Part shown: positions 1-7,000 of the stretch, piece after piece
Position numbering within the stretch: the first letter of the stretch is position 1
How the letters are laid out: the number at the start of each line of letters is the position of its first letter
DNA from: Prevotella sp.
Lineage (GTDB): Bacteria; Bacteroidota; Bacteroidia; Bacteroidales; Dysgonomonadaceae
Direction: 5' to 3'
Assembly: GCA_031260865.1 (NCBI GenBank)
Contig: JAISKQ010000251.1
Span: 1-10,626 of the forward strand
Length of the DNA stretch: 10,626 nt
Made by a program: the position numbers and the translations under genes
Notes under the pieces: generated by a model
The model's database searches: none
What the model was told of the DNA's origin: nothing
Seen by the model: only the letters and a program-made list of their open reading frames with translations

Positions 1-9
1 CTTTCCCTT

Positions 10-45
10 GGGACTTTTGGGACCTTAGGGACTTCTGGGACACTC
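10..45. repeat. four tandem 9-bp repeats, GGGACnnnn
   Basis: Four units begin exactly 9 bp apart at 10, 19, 28 and 37: GGGACTTTT, GGGACCTTA, GGGACTTCT and GGGACACTC. The first five bases are invariant and the last four vary. The same unit with the same period occurs at 1320-1346 inside the DUF6057-like coding sequence. The conserved core with a variable spacer suggests a recognised repeat rather than simple slippage, but no function can be read from it. Confidence 0.75.
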
Positions 46-110
46 TTTGCCTTTTTTTCTTGACAGGTTCTTTTCTTTTTACCCAAAATATTGCCTTCCG
101 CTTCTTGAGA

Positions 111-130
111 CCCTTCGACTTCGCTCAGGG
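111..130. repeat. imperfect palindrome CCCTTCGACTTCGCTCAGGG, dispersed-repeat type
   Basis: The outer arms CCCT/AGGG and inner CGA/TCG are complementary, so the 20-mer forms an imperfect hairpin. From memory, the 'CCCTGAGCGAAGTCGAAGGG' sequence recurs in intergenic regions of many bacterial genomes, including Bacteroidota; that recollection was not checked here. It lies between the 9-bp repeat array and the hairpin at 133-149. Confidence 0.5.
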
Positions 131-132
131 CT

Positions 133-149
133 AAAAGCTGAAAGCTTTT
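133..149. other. small A/T-rich stem-loop
   Basis: AAAAGCT and AGCTTTT form a perfect 7-bp stem around a GAA loop. A T-run continues on the plus strand, but no plus-strand gene precedes it. On the minus strand it would lie inside the transcript predicted from the promoter at 218-249. It may be an RNA structural element; only weak evidence separates it from chance in an A/T-rich region. Confidence 0.35.
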
Positions 150-191
150 TGGCTTGTACTACGTAATATGGAAATCTTTCAAAGACCGTTG

Positions 192-213
192 CGCTTCCGT
201 TTTTCGGAAAGCG
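192..213 (-). other. strong stem-loop at the predicted 5' end of a leftward transcript
   Basis: On the minus strand CGCTTTCCG pairs with CGGAAGCG around an A-rich loop, leaving one bulged base. The stem begins about 5 bases downstream of the -7 element at 218-225, so a transcript from that promoter would carry it at or next to its 5' end. Such 5' hairpins can protect RNA from degradation; that role is inference. Confidence 0.45.
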
Positions 214-217
214 GATA

Positions 218-249
218 CAAAGGTACGGCAAATAATAATACGCTCCAAA
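218..249 (-). promoter_or_regulatory. Bacteroidota-type promoter pointing left
   Basis: On the minus strand TTTG (249-246) is followed after 20 bp by TACCTTTG (225-218). This matches the Bacteroidota primary sigma factor consensus TTTG-N(17-21)-TAnnTTTG at every fixed base. It faces away from the DUF6057-like gene, towards the left edge, so it should drive an RNA or gene beginning in 1-217 and perhaps continuing outside the window. Confidence 0.6.
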
Positions 250-290
250 TAATTTTATCTTTTTTTTTCGAGAAATTGCATTTTTTAAAA

Positions 291-312
291 TAAAAAAAGA
301 AAGGCTGCCTTT
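291..312 (-). terminator. weak rho-independent terminator after the DUF6057-like gene
   Basis: Immediately after the stop codon, the minus strand reads AAAGG-CAG-CCTTT (stem 5, loop 3), followed by TCTTTTTTTA. A flanking A-run could lengthen the stem. The stem is short, so efficiency is uncertain, but the position directly behind the stop codon of the last gene of the operon and the T-run support the call. Confidence 0.5.
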
Positions 313-2139
313 TTAGTTATTTTTTTCATCGTAAACGAAGAAATAATAATAGTAGTACGTATCTCCAAACTGTGACTTAAAAGCTGCTTTATTGTATTCT
401 TCCGATTTATCGACATTCTGGTTAAAAAGAGTTACTACTTGTTCGAAGCGATCTACAACTGCTTTATCAAATTTCGCCTCTACCAATGCGCTAATATCGG
501 GTTTACCCTCCAAACCCGCATAGAGTAAGGCTGCTTCCTGAAAATGCACCGGAATACGGTTGTGGGTTCTGGTATAAATGGAGAAACAAGACCAGAATCG
601 TTCGATATTCTTCATAGTAAGATTAGCCAACAACGACAACTCGATAAGTTCCAGGGTTTTTCCTTCCATATAAGCAAAGCTATACCTGATATATGATTCC
701 AACAAACCATTATCACCATCTAACAAGTCGTCGTAAGACAAAAGCGGTCGAATCGCCTTAATCTCCTGTATTTCCAAGAAAGATTCCGGATTATCTATAT
801 ATTGCTGATGGTCTTCTGCCCACGATTTGTGAAAAAACGACTTTTTCAGTACGTTGTTATACTTTTGAGCAAGCGCAAAATCGCCCATCGCGATAGCACA
901 CTTTACCATGTATTTTAAGCCTTGCACACTCATTCCATACTTAATCATATCTTCCACACACCAACGATAGCAATAGTTGATTCTACCGTATTGAAAGTAA
1001 ATGGGTTTCGCGCCCAAATACAGCGTAATCAAATCGGGACGCAGAGTGGAAGCCTGCTTGGTAATTTGGTTATGCTTAAACATTTCATCTCCCGCCTTGT
1101 CCAATTTGAAAAGAGCTAAGTTATAGTTCATTACCATCAAACGGGTAGGATTGCTTTTCGCCTTATCGCCAATGCGCACCACTTCTTGCCAATCGTTGGC
1201 TTCTATGGCATGATTCATTGCTAACTCTGCCTTGAAATAGACATCCGGCTGGTAATAGAAGCAGGAGGTTATCAAGAGAGCGGTATAGATCGCCCACGAG
1301 AGAGGGAGGAAGCGTTTTTGGGACTTTGGGGACATGGGGGATTTGAAAAATGAGACTGAAAAAGAGATGAGGCTGAAGTACAACAATAGAAAGGGTAGCC
1401 ATAGTTCTAATTCTATATCCCAATAGAAATTAGGTAGTCCGGCAGTATAAATAGCTATTTCTTTTAAAAAAGCATAATGATAGTTGAAATAGAGAGCGGG
1501 GATAAGGGCGCCGGAAAGCAATGCCGTTGCAGCAATAATCAATTTGTTTTTGATGGCGACTTCTCGCGACGAGATAGAATAAATAACGAAAAGCAATGCC
1601 GCCAATAAGGTGTAAAAACCAAAAAGCGGATACGTGAATAGAACAAACAGGACAATAATAAGCGCTTTTTGCCAAGTGCGTTTAATGTGTTGATAGCTAA
1701 TCAAGGATGATAGAACGGCAATGATACCCAATGTGTTGGAAAATAAATAGTCGGCATTACGATACAGAATATAGCCAATATCGGTAAGCGAGGTAAGTAA
1801 ACAAATGCAGGGGATAAAGGTTAATGGGAAAAGTGGTTTCGGGATGCGAAAAGCTTTATTGAGTAAGCAAACAATCCCTCCTTGAAGCAATATGAAAAGG
1901 ATACTGCCCAACCATGGATAGGCAAAGAATTGATTGAAGAAAAGTCCCAAATAGCTCAATAGTCCGCCGGGTGTTTGCATTTTATCGCAAAAGAACAAAC
2001 GAGTAGGCAGAAACAAAGCGGTTTCGTCTGCCCAAAGCAGAAAATCTTTGTTGATGACTGCCGTCATAAGAAAAGCGGTCAAGCCAAAGATTGTGAAGCA
2101 GAACAATGTTATTTTACTGATATATATTTTCTTTCCCAT
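313..2139 (-). CDS. DUF6057-like polytopic membrane protein with helical C-terminal half
   Basis: 608 residues, function unknown. Roughly the first 300 residues hold about eight to ten hydrophobic segments, including residues 8-30, 70-93, 102-124, 136-150, 159-189, 199-220, 245-265 and 277-296. The remaining 300 are soluble and helical, beginning 'AELAMNHAIEANDWQEVV', with a TPR-like look. This layout, together with the TolB-like lipoprotein next to it, fits what I recall of DUF6057 proteins of Bacteroidales; the family name is from memory, not a search. The ATG at 2139 lies inside the end of the upstream gene (26-bp overlap), so translation is probably coupled. It should sit in the inner membrane with the C-terminal half on one side. 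Oddity: a three-residue repeat (KSP-MSP-KSQ, residues 266-274), encoded by a 9-bp DNA repeat, fills the loop between two membrane segments. Confidence 0.8.
   Translation of the reverse strand: MGKKIYISKITLFCFTIFGLTAFLMTAVINKDFLLWADETALFLPTRLFFCDKMQTPGGLLSYLGLFFNQFFAYPWLGSILFILLQGGIVCLLNKAFRIPKPLFPLTFIPCICLLTSLTDIGYILYRNADYLFSNTLGIIAVLSSLISYQHIKRTWQKALIIVLFVLFTYPLFGFYTLLAALLFVIYSISSREVAIKNKLIIAATALLSGALIPALYFNYHYAFLKEIAIYTAGLPNFYWDIELELWLPFLLLYFSLISFSVSFFKSPMSPKSQKRFLPLSWAIYTALLITSCFYYQPDVYFKAELAMNHAIEANDWQEVVRIGDKAKSNPTRLMVMNYNLALFKLDKAGDEMFKHNQITKQASTLRPDLITLYLGAKPIYFQYGRINYCYRWCVEDMIKYGMSVQGLKYMVKCAIAMGDFALAQKYNNVLKKSFFHKSWAEDHQQYIDNPESFLEIQEIKAIRPLLSYDDLLDGDNGLLESYIRYSFAYMEGKTLELIELSLLANLTMKNIERFWSCFSIYTRTHNRIPVHFQEAALLYAGLEGKPDISALVEAKFDKAVVDRFEQVVTLFNQNVDKSEEYNKAAFKSQFGDTYYYYYFFVYDEKNN
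1320..1346. repeat. three in-frame 9-bp repeats inside the DUF6057-like gene
   Basis: Units GGGACTTTG, GGGACATGG and GGGATTTGA begin exactly 9 bp apart at 1320, 1329 and 1338. They match the GGGACnnnn units at 10-45, with one C-to-T change in the third. Because 9 is a multiple of 3, the array stays in frame and encodes the triplets K-S-P, M-S-P and K-S-Q (residues 266-274) in a loop between two hydrophobic segments. Confidence 0.7.
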
Positions 2140-3667
2140 TTTCTCTTTTCTCTGTTTTTATGATCTTGTCGTTTTCGGTAGTTCGATAATTGACCGTTTG
2201 TGCTTCTCCCTTAACCGTTGATATTAAGTCTTGGCGGGAAATGGGAACTGGCGCCACCATAAATTCCGGAATATTGTATGACTTGAAAAATTCTCCATAG
2301 AAATCGGGGTTTTCTTGAGGGAGGATAAAAGGCTTGCTTGCTTTTCCATCTTTGAAGTAGGCGATGTATGGGCGGGTATAAGAACCGTCATCTCTGCGGG
2401 AACTAAAGATAATCCAATGCCCGTTAGACGACCAAGAGTGATAACTCTCCACATCGGGGCTGTTCAACTCCCTTAGATTGCGCGACTCCCCGCTTTGCAG
2501 GTCAATCAAATATAAATCGCTGCTTTTATGCCATATATGGAAATTTCCATAGTCGCCTAATGTAAACAAAAGATAACGTCCATCGGGCGATTCTCTTGGG
2601 AACGTTGCACTTTTTTGATGATTAGAAGCCATAAAAAGCGTGTCGGTAGCTGTAAATTCGTAAGTATCCGGATCGAAAGCTTTGCGATAGAGGTTATAAT
2701 AAAACTCGTTGTACTGTTCAATGGCATACGCCTCTCCGTCTTGAAGTCCTTCGGGCATAGTAGCTGAAGCATAATAAAGGTATTTGCCATCGGCGCTCCA
2801 AGCCGGAAAAGTTTCCAATTCGAGGGAATCATTCGCGATAGTTCTTACCTCATTCTTTGCGATGTCATATAAAATAAGGTCGGATTGATGATCCATTACC
2901 TCTATCTTTTCTACATTGTTGGTATGGAAATTCTGATACGTATCGTTTACCGAATAGGCGATCAAATTGAGTGTAGGATGCCATGCCGGATATACGCCAT
3001 TGGAAATTGTATAGTCGGTTTTGAGATTCATTTTCATTGCTTTCCCGTCTTGCACGATTACGGTTCCCCCTAAATGCTGGCGCACATGAAATTGCATATT
3101 TCCCGTCTTGTTGTAGTTCTGATAACTGTGGCAATTAATGCATTGGCCCTTATCGGTTGTGGATAAAGGGGTATTGCTAAAGATGATTTTTTCTTCAAAA
3201 TTGGTAAGGTTTCGCTGATTGATGCTTAAATTTTCAAATAGGGCATAACCCGGTTCTATCAAACGATAAGAGATATAGGGATCGATTGGTTCTTCGGCAA
3301 TAAATAGTAGCAGATGTGGATATTTATACCACTGTTCGCCCCTTTTCAGATACAAATCAATGGTTAGATTCTGCCCTTTATTGGCTTCGAGCAAGGCTTT
3401 CCATGCTTTTAACTTCCATCTTATCTTTTGTCCTTCTGCTTTAATTGCTTTACCTGTATTTGAATAAGCAACGGCAAGATAGGTGTCGGCCTGTTCATTA
3501 ATCCGAAAGTTGAGAGGCGCTATATTATAAGGTATTGTCATTTGAGAATAATCGGGAGAAATAGACAGATATTCATCACTTGGTTCGGCATAGTGATTCG
3601 GGATATCTTCTTTGCAAGCAGTAAGAAGCAAAGATAGCGCAAGTATCCAATAAAAAAGTCGTTTCAT
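2114..3667 (-). CDS. TolB-like beta-propeller lipoprotein with a c-type heme motif
   Basis: 517 residues. The N-terminus is a lipoprotein signal ending in the lipobox LLTAC (Cys18), so the mature protein is probably a lipid-anchored envelope protein. Residues 20-170 are a beta-rich region I do not recognise. C176-I-N-C-H180 is a classic CxxCH motif, so one covalently bound c-type heme is predicted, with His180 as the proximal ligand. Four PD40/WD40-like blade motifs follow near residues 227-240, 287-300, 356-369 and 409-422, with the signatures 'FPAWSADGKYLYY' and 'SPDGRYLLF'. Such blades are typical of TolB and related propellers, although this is not the Tol-Pal TolB itself. ATG at 3667 is the natural start because it begins the signal peptide and lies just below a promoter. 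The 3' end overlaps the DUF6057-like gene by 26 bp. The heme could serve electron transfer or sensing; substrate and partner are unknown. Confidence 0.85.
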   Translation of the reverse strand: MKRLFYWILALSLLLTACKEDIPNHYAEPSDEYLSISPDYSQMTIPYNIAPLNFRINEQADTYLAVAYSNTGKAIKAEGQKIRWKLKAWKALLEANKGQNLTIDLYLKRGEQWYKYPHLLLFIAEEPIDPYISYRLIEPGYALFENLSINQRNLTNFEEKIIFSNTPLSTTDKGQCINCHSYQNYNKTGNMQFHVRQHLGGTVIVQDGKAMKMNLKTDYTISNGVYPAWHPTLNLIAYSVNDTYQNFHTNNVEKIEVMDHQSDLILYDIAKNEVRTIANDSLELETFPAWSADGKYLYYASATMPEGLQDGEAYAIEQYNEFYYNLYRKAFDPDTYEFTATDTLFMASNHQKSATFPRESPDGRYLLFTLGDYGNFHIWHKSSDLYLIDLQSGESRNLRELNSPDVESYHSWSSNGHWIIFSSRRDDGSYTRPYIAYFKDGKASKPFILPQENPDFYGEFFKSYNIPEFMVAPVPISRQDLISTVKGEAQTVNYRTTENDKIIKTEKRENGKENIYQ

Positions 3668-3693
3668 TTGAAAATTCTATTTGTTTTTCTTAA

Positions 3694-3725
3694 CAAATGT
3701 AGAAATATTTTTTTAATAAACGAAA
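3694..3725 (-). promoter_or_regulatory. promoter of the TolB-like/DUF6057 operon
   Basis: On the minus strand TACATTTG (3701-3694) fits the -7 consensus TAnnTTTG exactly. Near the expected -33 position, 19 bp upstream, the sequence is TTTCG (3725-3721), an imperfect match to TTTG. It lies 27 bp upstream of the ATG at 3667, predicting a short leader of about 20 bases. No operator is visible between promoter and start. Confidence 0.55.
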
Positions 3726-3759
3726 GAAAACAATAAATAATTTAGACCTCTCCCCCCGG

Positions 3760-3782
3760 CCCCCTCTCCACAGGAGAGGGGG
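3760..3782. repeat. perfect C/G-rich stem-loop
   Basis: CCCCCTCTCC and GGAGAGGGGG form a perfect 10-bp stem around an ACA loop. It is preceded by another C-rich tract (CTCTCCCCCC, 3748-3757) that could pair alternatively with the G-rich arm. From memory, similar 'CCTCTCCCCC...GGAGAGGGGG' elements are scattered through Bacteroidota intergenic regions. No T-run follows on either strand, so it is not a standard terminator. Its G/C content contrasts with the A/T-rich surroundings. Confidence 0.65.
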
Positions 3783-3811
3783 AGGAGAAAGTGAATGATG
3801 GCAACCCAACC

Positions 3812-3940
3812 TGCGCCCTGAAAGGGCATCAGCCGTTGTTATCATTATTGCTATCGCCCTCTCAGGGCTTACGTGCCTACATCATTCAATTTCGTAGGGC
3901 GTTGCCCTACGCTAATGCTAAAAGGGCGTTGCCCTTTTCC
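3812..3940. repeat. REP-like array of four short palindromes
   Basis: Four hairpins occur in series: GCCCT-GAA-AGGGC (3815-3827), GCCCT-CTC-AGGGC (3856-3868), CGTAGGGC-GTT-GCCCTACG (3893-3911) and AAAAGGGC-GTT-GCCCTTTT (3920-3938). All stems are perfect and all loops are three bases. The first two share one stem type and the last two share the core GGGC-GTT-GCCC. This is the layout of REP/BIME-type repeats, which in other bacteria are mobilised by REP-associated tyrosine transposases; none is encoded in this window. Short open frames across the array have no protein-like features and are not called. Confidence 0.65.
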
Positions 3941-3974
3941 AACGATTCAAACAACTATAAGTTTTTTATTTCAC

Positions 3975-4028
3975 ATTCCTAAAAAGGAGAGGCTGCCCGT
4001 TTCGGACAGCCTTTCTCTTTTTAGGAAT
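3975..4028 (-). terminator. long rho-independent terminator after the large surface protein gene
   Basis: ATTCCTAAAAAG and CTTTTTAGGAAT are perfect 12-bp outer arms. Inside them AGGCTG pairs with CAGCCT and CCG with CGG around a TTT loop, with small internal mismatches between. The hairpin begins about 20 bp after the stop codon at 4049. The A- and T-rich arms give U-runs on both strands, so it could work in both directions. The expected role is to end transcription of the 1514-residue protein gene. Confidence 0.75.
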
Positions 4029-4048
4029 ATTAGTTACCTGAATAATAT

Positions 4049-7000
4049 TTACTGCTGCTTCGTAGTAACCGTAATATTTTTATTCGTTTTGATATGCGAT
4101 ATTTTCGAATACGGCACCACCTTTTCGCCTGCCAATCCTTCTATCGACCGAATAAGACATGGATCATCCAAATCTGTATGGAACTTGTACTCTATAACTA
4201 AATCAATTATATCTCCGGTTAGGTTACCAAGGCCATCCACTTCTTCTACCAGATTATCATGATCCGGCGCCAGCAAATAACTGAACTTTAATACGGTTTC
4301 CCCTGTCGGCAAGATAAATCCTGTCTCTCCGTTCGTACTACCTGCCACTGAAAAAGAAGGCTCAGGATCTAATGGATCAGGTTCTATGATATAAGCAGTT
4401 AATCCTGCCGGTTTCGTGAAAGTCGTGTTTATAAATTTGAACTCTTCGTTATAATCAACATCCAGAAACATATCGGGAATAGGATCATTCGGATTAGTAA
4501 TCGTATAGGTTACATCAATTTTACTGTCTGCACGATATTTCGCGTAACTTGTCTCTACTTTAACGGTTACTTCTTCCTTACGTTCTGCATAAGTTGCATT
4601 AAAAGCAGTATTAGCGTCTAATGTTTCTGCATCCACACTTAAAAGGAGTTTGGGAGTAGGAATACTATTTTCTAATATCGAGTAAGACATTTGTGCTTGA
4701 TTGAGGTAATCTCCGGTGGGTGCGTCTTTCACAAGCGAAGCCATTATCGAAAATTGTAATTTCGATGCGCCGGGGACAAGCAAACTGTCGATGTGCAAAA
4801 TATCGGAATCGCCATAATCATTATAATAAAGAGACGGATTGAGGTCATTTAGTGGTCCTACAGCAAGCGTTTCTTTATCCCATATCATATCAGGTGGCAA
4901 CACATCGTCAATAGAAACGTATTGAGGATCGCAATTTACGTTTCCTATTTCAAATGTATATTTCACATGCTCGCAGGTAGTAATATTATGATAATCAACC
5001 ATTTTTGTAAAAGACAATCCATCTTCATTTATGGGTGGTGGAGGCGGAATGGGACGTACATTAATTGGCGTGATATAAATATTCTCTCTGGTGGAAGGTA
5101 TCAATGGGCCTCTTGTATATTCGATGATTATTTTCTGCACACCTCCTTGAAAATTAACATTCAGCGTGCCATTTACAGCCGATGCATTGGCAGTTGCACG
5201 TTTTCTTACAGTAGCTGTATTCCCTGAAATTTGATAATTAGCCTTTTTTGAATCACCTGCGTAAGAGAGCGTAGGATAAATATTAGTACTGGCAGGACAT
5301 TCTCCTCGTACTTCTATTTTTTCAAAATTATTTCTTCGCCCGCTAAGACCGGAAATTGCAAATTCGGCTCTCACCGGTGTATTGAACTCGACAGTTACTG
5401 TAACCGGTTGAGTGGCAGAACCTCTACTTCGCCTAATTTCCAAACTTCCGGCTTTCGGAGTACCAACTGAACGCGGATAACCACGATAGGATCTGACAGG
5501 TGAGGGATAGGTAACAGTTGTACCAACAACCTGAATGCCATCCAAAAGATCTTTTGGTCCCATAGTAATAGTAAGCGGAGAAGTAGAATTTGAAGCTGTA
5601 TTGGTACTGGAAGTATATTGTTTCCAGTCGAATTGCTTGTTATCAAAATATTCAGAGTTTCCTATACATCCCCGACCATTGGGTTTAACACCAAAAGTGA
5701 TGTAGGTATCTGTGTCTTTGAATGTGTAAATACATTGATGTTCTCCATTGATATATGACATGGGAACCACAGCCGTATAGGTTAAAGTAGCAAAGTCTGC
5801 CGCCGATTTAGCCACTAACATTACTACATCGAACGCCGGTGTCAAATAATTGTAAAATACCTGCGCATTCGGATCATCTTTACCAAGCGTTAAAGTTGAA
5901 TTATCCTGAGCGCCAACAAGCATTTGAATGGGTTCGTCGTTATGTGTGACTTTGTGTACTAACCATTGTCTATTGAAATAATAATCAAATTCGCCACAAC
6001 TAAGAGCAGCAGGAGGAACAGTTGTAATGCCTGTACCGCCATTGCTACCCCAAGCAACGGCTTCTCTGTCATAGACAATATCACCAACCTCTTCTCCTCC
6101 AGCACTCAATTTACTACCTGCTATACCCATGTGAACAAGGGAACCCGCATCGGTAGAATGTGCATGTTTGTTATAAAGGTCTGCTGCATCGTCTCGTATA
6201 ACTGCGGTTACGTTGTTGTAAAAAATAGAATAAGGCGAAGTCGCCGCAGAATCTCCCTTCCAAAATATTCGATCATCTGAAAATTTATAATCAAACCGTT
6301 TAGTAGAGGTATTTTCCGGACGAAGCGTAATACCGTATTTAATAGACAAATAAGATTCCAAAGCGTTTTGATCATCAAGATTTAAAATGTCTTCATAAAT
6401 AATAGCTTCACTCATTACACCTTCCATCGTTCGATTGTAATAATAAGACGATCCTATCGTGGACGGTTGAGTAAATGAAACACCACTCCAACTATAGGTA
6501 GGACTACCTATATCCTCTCTTCCGCTAAATCGAAAATGAATATCTCCATTACTACCCGAAGCATTGGAATAATATCCCAATATAGAAGTAGCTCCTATAT
6601 TAAACATATCTACTGTGCCTCTTACTTGTGAATCAGTCCTAAAACGTCCAAAAATCCTTTCAGAGCCTGATACAGTTCCTCTTTCTGCTCCATAAGCCGG
6701 TTCGGGAATATCTGTATTAAGATCTATACTTCCATAAACCGGAGAATTACTCCTGAATCCCATTTGATAAAACCAAGCATTTCGACCAAAGTCATTATTT
6801 ACTACAAAATAGGCGGTATGTTTACCATCTGTTGGTTTATTAGCTGCCATAACTCCAGTTGGATTAGACAGATAGGAAGTAAAGTTGGGTGAACCCGTAA
6901 ACCGTGAGTAAAATCTCACAGCGGGATGATAATTCATTTCGGGACTATTAGCAATGTGAATCGGTGCTTTGTGTGTATCTGATGCAGACGTAGCATTAGA

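Larger units (their letters stand above)
1..217 (-). ncRNA. possible leader RNA or small RNA, or a dispersed intergenic repeat (no gene)
   Basis: No convincing protein gene lies here. Read on the minus strand, the segment starts just after a good Bacteroidota promoter (218-249). It continues with a strong hairpin (192-213), a small hairpin (133-149), an imperfect palindrome (111-130) and a tandem 9-bp repeat (10-45). A frame without an ATG stays open from about 231 down to a TAA near position 80 and would read 'FERFPYYVVQA'; with no start codon and with the promoter lying inside it, I do not call it a gene. The segment could be the long leader of a minus-strand gene beyond the left edge, an independent small RNA, or one copy of a repeat family. 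The RNA interpretation is inference from promoter plus structure, and I cannot assign it to a named RNA family. Confidence 0.3.

Noticed and set aside
80..231. Minus-strand open frame reading FERFPYYVVQA in the left intergenic region.
   Set aside because: It has no ATG or GTG start, its only possible TTG start lies upstream of the promoter's -7 element, and it consists of hairpin and repeat sequence. It is better explained as part of a repeat or RNA.
3812..3940. CRISPR array.
   Set aside because: The repeated units are short self-complementary hairpins of two types with irregular spacing, not identical 25-40 bp repeats with uniform spacers, and no cas genes are present.
3791..4262. Two plus-strand open frames of 63 and 129 codons across the REP-like array, the terminator and the 3' end of the large gene.
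   Set aside because: They run through palindromic repeats and the hairpin terminator, have low protein-like character, and the longer one overlaps the large surface gene on the opposite strand.
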